64,000 nt of DNA from Clostridia bacterium. Lineage in GTDB: Bacteria > Bacillota > Clostridia > Christensenellales > Christensenellaceae. Position 1 is the stretch's first letter; each line of letters begins with the position of its first letter. Made by a program: the position numbers and the translations under genes. The stretch covers positions 1-64,000 of the forward strand of contig JAFXKX010000019.1 in NCBI GenBank assembly GCA_017531505.1. Direction: 5' to 3'. Positions 32,399-40,921 of this stretch are shown in pieces. The notes below the pieces were generated by a model. It was not told the DNA's origin and made no database searches. It saw only the letters and a list, made by a program, of their open reading frames with translations.

Positions 32399-33814
32399 AT
32401 GAGAAAAACAAAGATTGTAGCAACGTTGGGACCCGCAAGTAATACACAGGAAAAGATGATGCAGCTGATTCAGGCCGGTATGGATGTGGCGAGAATGAAT
32501 TTCTCTCATGGAGATCATGAAGAGCAGCTGGCAAAGTTCAATGCTTTGAAAATGGCCAGAGAAACCATGGGTAGACATGTGGCAATCCTGCTGGACACCA
32601 AAGGCCCCGAGATCCGTCTTGGCCGGTTTGCAGGCGGCAGTGCGGAATTAAAAAAAGGGACAGTCTTTGTTTTGACTTCAGAGAAAGTATTGGGTGATGA
32701 ACACCATGCATCCATTACCTATCCGGACCTGTACCGGGATATCAAGGTGGGCAATGTGATCCTGCTGGATGACGGCAATCTTGAACTGAAGGTCGAGAAG
32801 ATCAAAGATCGTGATATTTATACCCGGGTCGTAGTCGGCGGTAAAATATCGGACAAAAAGGGTGTGAACACCCCCGGCGTACATCTGGGACTGGAATATT
32901 TAAGTGAAGTTGACAAAGAAGACATCCGTTTTGGTATTGCCAACGGGATCGATATGGTTGCGGCTTCGTTTACGGAAAGCGCAGAAAATGTATTGGCAAT
33001 GCGCGAATTCCTCAGAGAGGAAGGCGCAGGAGATATATACATCATTGCGAAGATAGAGAGTGAGCGCGGTCTTGCCAATGCAAAAGAGATTTTGGAAGTC
33101 AGTGATGGCATTATGGTTGCGCGTGGCGACATGGGCGTAGAGATCCCTCTGTATGAGGTCCCGGTAATGCAGAAACGACTGATCAATATGGCAAATGAGG
33201 CCGGCAAGATCGTCATTACTGCGACACAGATGCTGGAAAGTATGGTAAACAGTCCGCGCCCGACCCGTGCAGAAAGCACAGACGTAGCCAATGCGATCTA
33301 TGACGGGACCAGCGCTGTTATGCTGTCGGGCGAGACTGCATCCGGCAAATACCCGGTAGAGGCAGTACGTACGATGGCCAACATCGCTGAACGCACCGAA
33401 CGGGAAATCAATTATCAGAAACGGTTTTTTGAGGCAGATAAAGAAACACAGAGCGTGACCGATGCCATTACCCATGCGGCATGTACCATTGCCTATGATC
33501 TGAAGGCTGCTGCGATCTTTGCCATGACAAAATCCGGCAAGACGGCAGAACTGGCATCCCGTTTCCGCCCGGAAGTACCTATTATCGGCTGTGCGACCGA
33601 TGGTCCTGTGCTGCGCAGACTCAATCTGCACTGGGGTGTAGAGCCGATGGGTCTGCCGGTATGCGACGAAGCGGAAGAAATGTTCGAGATGGCGATTACC
33701 AAGGCAAAACGCATCGGACTGGTCAAGACGGGTGATCAGATAGTCATTACGGCCGGTGTGCCGCTGGGCATTCCCGGTCTTACCAATATGCTCAAAGTGG
33801 TGACTGTAGACTGA
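32399..33814 (+). CDS. pyk: Pyruvate kinase
   Basis: The 471-residue protein has the barrel motifs DTKGPEIR, KIESERGLANAKEIL and the active-site stretch MVARGDMGVEIP, then ATQMLESM. It converts PEP and ADP to pyruvate and ATP. It lacks the extra C-terminal PEP-utiliser domain of Bacillus Pyk (585 residues). ATG at 32399 follows AAAGGA. It is divergent from spoIIGA. Confidence 0.96.
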   Translation: MRKTKIVATLGPASNTQEKMMQLIQAGMDVARMNFSHGDHEEQLAKFNALKMARETMGRHVAILLDTKGPEIRLGRFAGGSAELKKGTVFVLTSEKVLGDEHHASITYPDLYRDIKVGNVILLDDGNLELKVEKIKDRDIYTRVVVGGKISDKKGVNTPGVHLGLEYLSEVDKEDIRFGIANGIDMVAASFTESAENVLAMREFLREEGAGDIYIIAKIESERGLANAKEILEVSDGIMVARGDMGVEIPLYEVPVMQKRLINMANEAGKIVITATQMLESMVNSPRPTRAESTDVANAIYDGTSAVMLSGETASGKYPVEAVRTMANIAERTEREINYQKRFFEADKETQSVTDAITHAACTIAYDLKAAAIFAMTKSGKTAELASRFRPEVPIIGCATDGPVLRRLNLHWGVEPMGLPVCDEAEEMFEMAITKAKRIGLVKTGDQIVITAGVPLGIPGLTNMLKVVTVD

Positions 33815-33833
33815 TCGGTACCAATCCCCCTGT

Positions 33834-33858
33834 CTCCTGCATAGATATAAAGCAGGAG
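33834..33858 (+). promoter_or_regulatory. Hairpin overlapping the ymxH ribosome binding site
   Basis: CTCCTGC (33834-33840) pairs with GCAGGAG (33852-33858). The right arm includes the first part of the AGGAGG SD, so the fold could hide it. Confidence 0.45.
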
Positions 33859-33865
33859 GTGGGTT

Positions 33866-34111
33866 ATGCGATTTTGTGATTTAAAGCAAAAAGAGGTTAT
33901 CAATATTGCCGACGGCAGGTCGTTGGGGTATATCTTCGACTTGATACTGCAGGAAGGCAGCGGTCAGATTCAGGCGATTGTATTGTTGGAAAACTGCGGT
34001 TTTTTTGGTATGATAAAGCCAAAGGAACTGATCATCCCGTGGCGGTGTATCTGCAAGATCGGTGATGATGTGATATTGGTGGAAACAGATACGGAATTAC
34101 GCCGCGTATAG
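33866..34111 (+). CDS. YlmC/YmxH-family PRC-barrel protein
   Basis: The 81-residue protein is a PRC-barrel domain of the YlmC/YmxH sporulation-associated family (LGYIFDLILQEGSGQIQAIV, GDDVILV). It precedes nrdR and pgeF, as in many Clostridia where this block follows sigG; here the sigma genes are on the other strand. ATG follows AGGAGGTG. The molecular role is unknown. Confidence 0.88.
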   Translation: MRFCDLKQKEVINIADGRSLGYIFDLILQEGSGQIQAIVLLENCGFFGMIKPKELIIPWRCICKIGDDVILVETDTELRRV

Positions 34112-34134
34112 CGGAAAAGATAGAGGAAATTTTC

Positions 34135-34590
34135 ATGAAATGCATTTATTGTGCGCATCCCGAGAGTAAGGTTGTGGATTCCCGTCCGTTGAATGACGGA
34201 GCGGCGATCCGCCGCCGCAGAGAATGTTTGCTTTGCGGCAAGAGATTCACTACCTATGAGAAGGCAGAGCAGATGCCCGTCATGGTCATCAAAAAAGATG
34301 GCAGCCGGGAGGCATTTGACGTAGACAAAATACAGCGCGGTATTCGTAAGGCATGCGAAAAGCGCAATGTATCCGCAGATACCATCGAAAGCATGGCATT
34401 GGAAGTGGAACGCCGTGTACAGGAACTGGCAGAGCAGGAAGTATCTGCCCGTATCATTGGCGATATGGTTATGGATGCACTGAAAAATGTGGATGAAGTA
34501 GCCTATGTGCGTTTTGCTTCGGTATACCGTGAGTTCAAGGATGTCAGCACATTTATGGCGGAAATTACAAAACTGGTATCGGAGAGATAA
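34135..34590 (+). CDS. nrdR: Transcriptional repressor NrdR
   Basis: The 151-residue protein has an N-terminal zinc ribbon (CIYC...CLLCGKRFTTYE) and an ATP-cone domain (about 48-138). It represses ribonucleotide reductase genes according to ATP/dATP level by binding NrdR boxes. Full length for the family. Its stop overlaps the pgeF start by one base (TAATG). Confidence 0.96.
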   Translation: MKCIYCAHPESKVVDSRPLNDGAAIRRRRECLLCGKRFTTYEKAEQMPVMVIKKDGSREAFDVDKIQRGIRKACEKRNVSADTIESMALEVERRVQELAEQEVSARIIGDMVMDALKNVDEVAYVRFASVYREFKDVSTFMAEITKLVSER

Positions 34591-35423
34591 TGGGATATAA
34601 CGCATATTTGAATCAGATCCATTACGGATTTCATAAAAACGAAAAGAACGGTGTGGTATATTTCTCGGCACCTGCGCTGGATGCATTGGGATTTATACGG
34701 CACGGGTTTACTTCGCGTATCGGCGGAGTTAGCAAGCCGCCGTACGACACCCTGAATCTCAGCTTCAAGCGTTCGCCGGATACACAGGCGACTGTGGAAA
34801 ACTTCCGTATTGCTGCCGATGCGATCGGTATCGATTTTGATAAGTTGGTGGTATGCAATTATTGTCATGGTGACGGTGTAGAGTTTGTAGGAACGCAGCA
34901 TCATGGCATGGGCATCACACGGGAAAACACATTGCCGCCTTGTGACGGTATCATTACGACAGATACGGATACTGCGGCAGTAACGCTGCATGCCGATTGT
35001 TGTGCGATCTTTTTTGCGGATAAGCATGGGCGTGCGGCCGGTGTGTGTCATTCCGGGTGGAAGGGCACTTGGTTGGGTACGATCGCAGCCATTATCCGTC
35101 GGCTGGTGAGCATCGGTATCGACAAAAAAGATATGTTGTTTGCCATAGGGCCGTGTATTCATTGGCAGCACTATGAGATCCGGGAGGATGTGGCCGGAAA
35201 GTTCCGCCCCAATTATCCGCACGCGGTCAAAGAGGCGGAAGGGAAATTGTTCCTAGACCTGGAAGGGGTACTGACCTATCAGCTGTATGAGCAAAATATT
35301 CCCGCGCAAAATGTCACGCTGTGCGGTTTGTGTACATATTCTGAAAAGGAGATGTTCTATTCTCATCGGCGGGATAAAGAATGCGCAGGAGCCATGGGCT
35401 CTTTTATCAGTCTTTGCAAATAA
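34590..35423 (+). CDS. pgeF: Peptidoglycan editing factor PgeF (YlmD/YfiH, laccase-domain)
   Basis: The 277-residue protein has the three zinc-ligand motifs of the family: CHGDGV (His), HADCCAIFF (Cys) and VCHSGWKGTW (His). In E. coli PgeF removes wrongly placed residues from peptidoglycan stem peptides; purine nucleoside phosphorylase activity has also been reported for the family. It follows nrdR with a one-base overlap. Confidence 0.92.
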   Translation: MGYNAYLNQIHYGFHKNEKNGVVYFSAPALDALGFIRHGFTSRIGGVSKPPYDTLNLSFKRSPDTQATVENFRIAADAIGIDFDKLVVCNYCHGDGVEFVGTQHHGMGITRENTLPPCDGIITTDTDTAAVTLHADCCAIFFADKHGRAAGVCHSGWKGTWLGTIAAIIRRLVSIGIDKKDMLFAIGPCIHWQHYEIREDVAGKFRPNYPHAVKEAEGKLFLDLEGVLTYQLYEQNIPAQNVTLCGLCTYSEKEMFYSHRRDKECAGAMGSFISLCK

Positions 35424-35433
35424 CGACAAGCAG

Positions 35434-35453
35434 GCAGCCGGCAGGCTGCTTTT
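35434..35453 (+). terminator. Weak terminator between pgeF and the cysteine desulfurase gene
   Basis: GCAGCC-GGCA-GGCTGC followed by TTTT. The short T-run suggests only partial termination. Confidence 0.5.
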
Positions 35454-35474
35454 GCTGCATACAAGGGGGCTTTT

Positions 35475-36620
35475 ATGATTTATTTGGATAATGCAGCCAC
35501 AACAAGATTGCGGGATGAAGTATTGGAAGCCATGCTGCCGTATCTGCAGGAGCAATACGGAAATGCATCCGGAGGCTATGCATTGGCCCGCAGTGCACAC
35601 AATGCATTGGATAAAGCTCGTCAGCAGATCGGTACGGTCTTGGGTGCAGCACAGCCGCGGGAAATATACTTTACTTCCGGTGGAACAGAAAGTGATAACT
35701 GGGCCATCAAAGGGGTGGCTTATGCAAACAGAGATAAGGGCAAGCATATTATTACAACGGCGATCGAACATCATGCGGTGCTGGAAACTTGTGCAGCACT
35801 GGAGGCACAGGGGTATGAGGTGACATATCTGCAGCCGGATGCGGAAGGCCGGATCAGCGCAGCACAGGTAGAACAGGCGATCCGTCCGGATACGATCTTG
35901 ATCAGCGTGATGTGGGCAAATAATGAAATGGGCACTATCAATCCGATCCGGGAGATCGGCACATTGGCAAAGGCTCATGGTATATATATGCATAGCGATG
36001 CCGTGCAGGCGGCGGGGCATTTGCTGATCGATGTACAGCAGGCACAGGTGGATCTGCTGTCGATTTCCGCACATAAGTTTTATGGTCCCAAAGGGATTGG
36101 GGCACTGTATATCCGTAACGGCTGCAAATTGGCAGATTTTATGGATGGCGGTGCACAGGAACGCGGTAAACGTGCGGGTACAGAGAATGTGGCGGCAATC
36201 GTCGGAATGGGTAAAGCGCTGGAATTGGCGGCGCAGGAACTGGCTGAGGAAGCAGAACGTCTGCAGGCTTTGCAGGCGCATATGCTGAAGCGTATCTCCG
36301 GAGAGATCCCGGACGCACAGATCAACGGTTCTCTGACGGATAGATTGGTGGGAAATGTCAATGTTTCATTGCCGGGGATCCGTTCGGATATTACATTGTT
36401 CAAAATGGATATGGCTGAGATCGCTTGTTCGGGCGGTTCGGCGTGTACTGCGGGTGCCATCGGTCAATCGCACGTACTGACGGCAATGGGGCTGGATTCT
36501 GCACGTATCGGGTCTGCCATCAGATTCAGTATGGGCAGATATACGACACGGCAGGATATCGACAGAGCAACAGATGTACTTGTACGCATTGCCAAAGAGG
36601 GCGGTATGTATACTTTGTGA
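35475..36620 (+). CDS. Cysteine desulfurase (NifS/IscS type)
   Basis: The 381-residue aminotransferase class V enzyme has the PLP-lysine motif SAHKFYGPKG near residue 203 and the active-site Cys motif SGGSACTAG near residue 326. It takes sulfur from Cys for Fe-S clusters or tRNA thiolation. No iscU or mnmA follows; instead a tiny gene follows 47 bases downstream. The start is ATG within MIYLDNAATT, the classic N-terminus. Confidence 0.93.
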   Translation: MIYLDNAATTRLRDEVLEAMLPYLQEQYGNASGGYALARSAHNALDKARQQIGTVLGAAQPREIYFTSGGTESDNWAIKGVAYANRDKGKHIITTAIEHHAVLETCAALEAQGYEVTYLQPDAEGRISAAQVEQAIRPDTILISVMWANNEMGTINPIREIGTLAKAHGIYMHSDAVQAAGHLLIDVQQAQVDLLSISAHKFYGPKGIGALYIRNGCKLADFMDGGAQERGKRAGTENVAAIVGMGKALELAAQELAEEAERLQALQAHMLKRISGEIPDAQINGSLTDRLVGNVNVSLPGIRSDITLFKMDMAEIACSGGSACTAGAIGQSHVLTAMGLDSARIGSAIRFSMGRYTTRQDIDRATDVLVRIAKEGGMYTL

Positions 36621-36667
36621 GCGGATTGCGCAAAGTAGGGATATCTTACAGAGAGGAGATATACCTT

Positions 36668-36808
36668 ATGAAAATGACCGGTGCATTTTTGGGCGGCCTG
36701 GTAGGCGCAGCGGCAGGGATTATGCTGATGCCTTATCTGAAGCCGTTTATGCGAAAAAAAGTAAAGATGCTGCGGCGTGCCGTACATGGTATGCATTGCG
36801 GAATGTAA
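36668..36808 (+). CDS. Small YtxH-like glycine-zipper protein
   Basis: The 46-residue protein MKMTGAFLGGLVGAAAG... has a glycine-zipper hydrophobic stretch (about 5-22) and a basic C-terminal part (KKVKMLRRAVHG). This layout resembles YtxH-type small proteins. The SD GAGAGGAG lies 9 bases upstream. It is probably co-transcribed with the desulfurase gene and ends at a terminator. Confidence 0.6.
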   Translation: MKMTGAFLGGLVGAAAGIMLMPYLKPFMRKKVKMLRRAVHGMHCGM

Positions 36809-36812
36809 GAGT

Positions 36813-36843
36813 AAAACAGGCTGCTTATGCAGTCTGTTTTACA
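36813..36843 (+). terminator. Terminator after the small YtxH-like gene
   Basis: AAAACAG-G-CTGC / GCAG-T-CTGTTTT hairpin with TTAT loop and trailing TTTT. Confidence 0.8.
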
Positions 36844-36899
36844 AAAACGATAATATCCATTAAAATTTTATAAATTCATGGAAACCGGGATCCCCTTGG

Positions 36900-36928
36900 T
36901 TGAAATCGTATACAAGATGATGTATAAT
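36900..36928 (+). promoter_or_regulatory. Promoter of ireB-ruvX-yrzB
   Basis: TTGAAA (36900-36905), a 17-base spacer and TATAAT (36923-36928). Confidence 0.85.
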
Positions 36929-36977
36929 TAGTGCATCATTATGATTGTACAGATGCAAAGGAAAGGAGCAGATGGAT

Positions 36978-37241
36978 ATGACAGGAAAAACTACTCGGTT
37001 TACACGTACGAAAGATCTGGACAACCCCGTAAGAGGTATTTTGCGGTTGGTTTGTGATGCTATGCAGGAAAAGGGATATAACCCCGTGGATCAAATCGTA
37101 GGGTATTTGGCCAGCGGTGATCCCACATATATTACCAGCTATAATGGCGCAAGAAATCTGCTGACCCGTCTGGACAGTGATGAAATTTTGGAAGAGATCA
37201 TCGGCTTTTACATTGAAAGTCTGAATAAAGAAGAGGCATAA
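36978..37241 (+). CDS. ireB: IreB-family regulatory phosphoprotein
   Basis: The 87-residue protein has the IreB/YrzL core (EKGYNPVDQIVGYLASGDPTYITS, split here as EKGYNPVDQIVGYL and GDPTYITS) and a Thr-rich N-terminus (MTGKTTRFTRT), the region phosphorylated by the IreK kinase in Enterococcus. ATG at 36978 has the better SD spacing (9 bases from AAGGAG); ATG at 36972 is only 3 bases away. It overlaps ruvX by one base. Confidence 0.9.
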   Translation: MTGKTTRFTRTKDLDNPVRGILRLVCDAMQEKGYNPVDQIVGYLASGDPTYITSYNGARNLLTRLDSDEILEEIIGFYIESLNKEEA

Positions 37242-37678
37242 TGATAGCGGATAAGCGTTTGATGGGTCTGGATATGGGCGATAAGCGGATCGGCATTGCA
37301 GTATCGGATCTGTTGATGTTGACAGCACAGGGTGTGGAATCCTATACTCGTACGGACAGCGAAAAGAAAGATATTGCGCATCTCTGCGAGGTGTGTAAAC
37401 AATATAATGTCGGTAAGATTGTTTGCGGACTGCCCAAAAACATGAATGGTACGCTGGGGCCGATGGCTGAGAAAGTACAGGCCTTTGCCGAAAAACTGCA
37501 AAAGGCATGCGGTCTGGAAATCGTTTTTGAAGATGAGCGGTTAACGACGGTCTATGCGGAAAAATTGTTGCTGCAGGCAGATATGAGCCGGCAAAAACGC
37601 AGAAAAGTAATTGACAAGATGGCAGCTGTGGCGATCCTGCAAAGTTATATGGACCGTACCGGCGGCTTCAGAATATAA
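37241..37678 (+). CDS. ruvX: RuvX/YqgF-type putative Holliday junction resolvase
   Basis: The 145-residue RNase H-fold protein has MGLDMGDKRIGIAVSD near the start (first catalytic Asp), VCGLPKNMNGT, and FEDERLTTVYAE (second acidic site). Such proteins process Holliday junctions or pre-16S rRNA 5' ends. It sits in the conserved ireB-ruvX-yrzB order with one-base overlap upstream. Confidence 0.94.
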   Translation: MIADKRLMGLDMGDKRIGIAVSDLLMLTAQGVESYTRTDSEKKDIAHLCEVCKQYNVGKIVCGLPKNMNGTLGPMAEKVQAFAEKLQKACGLEIVFEDERLTTVYAEKLLLQADMSRQKRRKVIDKMAAVAILQSYMDRTGGFRI

Positions 37679-37691
37679 TGAGGTAATCAAA

Positions 37692-38030
37692 ATGAACGAA
37701 GAAATGAATATGTATGAAGAAGAAATAATCACTCTTCTGGATGAAAACGATAACGAAATCAAATTCCTGCCTATCATGACCTTTGAAGGCGAAGATAAGA
37801 TCTATATGGCACTGAGACCTGCCGAAGAGGTTGAAAACTTCGAAGAAGATGAAGTTGTGATCATGGAGGCAAAATTCGTAGACGACGACGGCGAAGAATT
37901 CATGCTGATTGATATTCAGACAGAAGAAGAACTGAATGCTGCATTCGCATTATTTGAAGAATATTATTACGAAGAATGCGACGGTAACTGCGCTGAATGT
38001 GATGAGGAAGATTGCGAAGATCGTGAGTGA
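37692..38030 (+). CDS. DUF1292-family (YrzB) acidic protein
   Basis: The 112-residue, very acidic protein has the DUF1292 core (EEIITLLDENDNEIKFLPI). The C-terminal tail carries four cysteines (CDGNCAECDEEDC), which could bind a metal; the usual YrzB is shorter and lacks this tail. ATG at 37692 follows GAGGT. It is the last gene of the ireB unit. Function unknown. Confidence 0.87.
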   Translation: MNEEMNMYEEEIITLLDENDNEIKFLPIMTFEGEDKIYMALRPAEEVENFEEDEVVIMEAKFVDDDGEEFMLIDIQTEEELNAAFALFEEYYYEECDGNCAECDEEDCEDRE

Positions 38031-38042
38031 TTCGCATAACGA

Positions 38043-38116
38043 AGATCGACCTTTGCGGAAATAGTGGAAAGTGCGAAAAAAACACGGTTTCCCTATTGCA
38101 AAGGCCGATTTTTTTA
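38043..38116 (+). terminator. Long hairpin terminator after yrzB
   Basis: A long imperfect stem pairs ATCGaCCTTTGC...GGAAA with TTTCC...GCAAAGGcCGAT and is followed by TTTTTTTAT. The -35 of the rpsB promoter (TTGCAA) is embedded in its right arm. Confidence 0.8.
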
Positions 38117-38125
38117 TGCTATAAT
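38096..38125 (+). promoter_or_regulatory. Promoter and leader of rpsB-tsf
   Basis: TTGCAA (38096-38101), 18 bases, then TATAAT (38120-38125). The approximately 97-nt leader that follows can form GCAC/GTGC and CTCT/AGAG stems, possibly an S2 autoregulatory site, but I cannot assign it. Confidence 0.65.
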
Positions 38126-38228
38126 AACTTGGATAACGCACTTTTGCTGTGCTTTGCTCTCGTGCTCAAAAAGAGTGGACAAAGAAAAAGGCAGAAGGTG
38201 GTATAACGATTTAAGGAGGACATATAAA

Positions 38229-39035
38229 ATGTCAGTAATTTCTATGAAGCAGCTGCTGGAAGCAGGCGTACATTTTGGTCATCAGACCAGACGTTGGAAC
38301 CCCAAGATGAAACAGTTCATCTTCACCGAGAGAAATGGTATCTATATCATTGACCTCCAGAAGACTGTTAAGAAAGTAAACGAAGCTTACTTCTTCATCC
38401 GTGACGTTGCTCTGAGCGGCAAGCCCATTCTGTTCGTCGGCACCAAGAAGCAGGCACAGGAATCCGTTGAGTCTGAAGCTAAGCGCTGCGGCCAGCACTT
38501 CGTATCCAACAGATGGTTGGGCGGTATGCTGACTAACTTCAAGACCATTAAGACCAGAATCAACAAGCTGGAAAACATCGAAAAGATGGAAGAAACCGGC
38601 GACATCAATCTGCTTCCCAAGAAAGAAGTCATCAAGCTGATGAACGAAAAAGAGAAGCTGGAAAAGAACCTGGGTGGTATCCGCAACCTGAACGAAATGC
38701 CCGGCGCATTGTTCGTAGTTGACCCCAGAAAAGAAAAGATCGCTGTTGCAGAAGCTCACAAGATGGGTATCCCGGTAGTAGCTATCGTAGACACCAACTG
38801 TGACCCCGATGAGATCGATTACCCCATCCCCGGTAACGATGACGCTATCAGAGCTGTCAAACTGATCGTTTCCAAGATGGCTGATGCTATCCTCGAAGGC
38901 AAGCAGGGTGAGCAGCTGGAAGACGAAGTTGTAGAAGTTGAAGTTGTTTCTGAAGAAGAAGCAGAAGCTGAAGCAGCAGAAGCAATCGGCGAAGAAGTTG
39001 CAGCAGAAATGGTAGCTGCAGCAGAGCAGGAATAA
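38229..39035 (+). CDS. rpsB: 30S ribosomal protein uS2
   Basis: The 268-residue protein has the S2 signature ([19 protein letters not shown], about 8-26, and the later [13 protein letters not shown]). It has a long acidic Glu/Ala-rich C-terminal tail. It is part of the small subunit. ATG at 38229 follows AAGGAGG. It is followed by tsf, the conserved pair. Confidence 0.97.
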   Translation: MSVISMKQLLEAGVHFGHQTRRWNPKMKQFIFTERNGIYIIDLQKTVKKVNEAYFFIRDVALSGKPILFVGTKKQAQESVESEAKRCGQHFVSNRWLGGMLTNFKTIKTRINKLENIEKMEETGDINLLPKKEVIKLMNEKEKLEKNLGGIRNLNEMPGALFVVDPRKEKIAVAEAHKMGIPVVAIVDTNCDPDEIDYPIPGNDDAIRAVKLIVSKMADAILEGKQGEQLEDEVVEVEVVSEEEAEAEAAEAIGEEVAAEMVAAAEQE

Positions 39036-39064
39036 TCAACCCCGATATTGAAGGAGAGAAAACA

Positions 39065-39924
39065 ATGAGCATTCCGCTAAAGACGTAAAAGTATTGCGCG
39101 AAAAGACCGGCTGCGGTATGATGGACTGCAAAAAGGCTTTGACCGAAGCAGGCGGCGACATCGAAAAGGCTGCTGAACTGCTGAGAGAAAAGGGCCTGGC
39201 ATCTGCTGTTAAGAAGGCTGGCAGAATCGCTGCAGAAGGTATTGTAGCTGCATATAAGGAAGGCAACGTTGCTGTATTGCTGGAAGTAAACTGCGAAACC
39301 GACTTCGTAGCCAAGACCGAACAGTTCCAGGCACTGGTTAAGAGCGTTGCTGAAATCATCATCAAAGAAGCTCCCGCAGATGTAGAAGCTTTGATGGCAA
39401 CTGCTTGTGCAGAAGGTACTGTTGAAGAAATGATCAAGAATGCTGTTGCTACCATCGGCGAAAACATCAAGGTTCGTCGTTTTGCAAGAGCAGAAGGTTA
39501 TACCGATACCTACATCCACCTCGGCGGCAAGATCGGCGTTATGGTTGTAACCGATGTAGAACCCGAAGCAGGCGTAATTCATGACGTTGCTATGCAGATC
39601 GCTGCTGCAAAGCCCACCTACCTGGCAAAGGAAGATGTAGATGCAGACGAGATCGCACACGAAAAAGAAATTCTTCGTGCACAGGCACTCAACGAAGGCA
39701 AGCCTGAAAAGATCGTTGACAAGATGGTTGATGGCCGTATTCAGAAGTACTACAAAGAAGTATGCCTGCTGGAACAGCCCTTTGTTAAGGATGATTCCAT
39801 GAACGTATCCCAGATGATCGGCGGCAGATTCCAGGTACAGTCTTTCGTTCGTTACGAAATGGGCGAAGGCCTCGAAAAGCGCAACGACAATCTGGCTGAA
39901 GAAATCCAGAAGTTGCAGGGCTGA
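39065..39924 (+). CDS. tsf: Elongation factor Ts with apparent 5' frameshift
   Basis: The EF-Ts body is intact from [17 protein letters not shown] on (UBA-type N-terminus, then the core with CETDFVAKT). ATG at 39065 has a proper SD (AAGGAG), but its frame reads MSIPLKT then stop. If one T is added in GCATTCCGC (39070-39078), it reads [14 protein letters not shown], as expected for EF-Ts. As written, only a TTG at 39094 without SD could start the frame, losing about ten residues. EF-Ts is essential, so a sequence error is likely. Confidence 0.85.
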
Positions 39925-39936
39925 TAATTGAGCAAA

Positions 39937-39968
39937 GAAGAGCACAGAACATTCTGTGCTCTTTTTTT
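39937..39968 (+). terminator. Terminator of rpsB-tsf
   Basis: AAGAGCACAGAA / TTCTGTGCTCTT (loop CA) followed by TTTTTT. Confidence 0.93.
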
Positions 39969-39992
39969 ATATTATGTGCGATGAGGTTGTAC

Positions 39993-40021
39993 TTGCCCGA
40001 TAAAATATACTTTGATATAAT
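39993..40021 (+). promoter_or_regulatory. Promoter of pyrH
   Basis: TTGCCC (39993-39998), a 17-base spacer and TATAAT (40016-40021), with an extended TG-n motif. Confidence 0.75.
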
Positions 40022-40131
40022 AAATTGAGCAAATTATAGTTTGTCGCACTAAAATTTGGATATATCAATAGGGCTTTGGGGCAGAAGATAAATTTGCCCT
40101 TTCTTTTCGGAAAAAGTAGGAGGAAATTAAC

Positions 40132-40827
40132 GTGTCTTACAAAAGAGTAGTATTGAAGATCAGCGGTGAAGCGCTTTCCAACGGCAAAGATAATATCGAT
40201 TTTGCGATTGTCAAGGGCGTGGCGCAGCAGGTGGCAGAGCTGGTACGTATGGGTATCGAAGTATGCGTGATCATTGGCGGAGGCAACATCTGGCGCGGTC
40301 GTCAAGGAAAAGAAATGAACCGCGTAACGGCAGACCACATGGGTATGCTGGCAACGGTTATCAACTCTTTGGCATTCCAGGACACTTTGGAAGCTATGGG
40401 TATCCCGGCGCGTTTGCAGACTGCGATTGAAATGCGTCAGATCGCAGAGCCGTTTATCCGCTGAAAGGCAGTACGCCATCTGGAAAAGGGCAGAGTTGTA
40501 ATTTTTGCCTGCGGTACCGGTAACCCCTATTTTACTACAGATATGGCTGCAGCATTGCGTGCGGCAGAAATGGAAGCGGACTTGATCCTGCTGGCAAAGA
40601 ACGTAGATGGTATCTATGACAGCGACCCCAAGACCAATCCGAATGCAAAGAAGTACGACGAGATCTCTTATCTGGATTTCATCTCCAACGGTTTGCAGGC
40701 AATGGATACCACAGCTGTTACATTGTGTATGGAAAACAGAATCCCGATCCTGGCATTTGGTCTCAGCGAAGACAACGGCATTATGCGCGCTGTAAAGGGT
40801 GAGAAGATCGGTACGATCATTAAATAA
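40132..40827 (+). pseudogene. pyrH: UMP kinase gene interrupted by an in-frame TGA
   Basis: UMP kinase makes UDP from UMP. The frame gives a complete 231-codon Pyr[30 protein letters not shown], then EPFIR, TGA (40462-40464), [20 protein letters not shown] and a normal C-terminal part. The expected residue at the TGA is Arg (family RRKA), reachable from CGA or AGA by one change. Nothing else is damaged. GTG at 40132 follows AGGAGG. PyrH is essential, so the stop is either a sequence error, suppressed, or backed up by another copy. Confidence 0.85.
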
Positions 40828-40835
40828 ATCTCTAC

Positions 40836-40864
40836 TTGTAATGGAGTCATCCATCAAGTACAAT
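40836..40864 (+). promoter_or_regulatory. Promoter of the frr operon
   Basis: TTGTAA (40836-40841), a 17-base spacer and TACAAT (40859-40864). Confidence 0.65.
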
Positions 40865-40921
40865 AAAAGAGTAAAACGCATATCATTCATTTAGTAAAGA
40901 TATAATTCAGGAGGAGTTACC

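Noticed and set aside
39065-39096. Programmed frameshift at tsf
   Set aside because: No slippery heptamer, stimulating structure or precedent for this gene; a simple one-base loss explains it better.
40132-40827. Reassignment of TGA to Arg (alternative genetic code)
   Set aside because: Many genes in the window end with TGA at the family-expected C-terminus, and no other internal TGA is seen in conserved genes.
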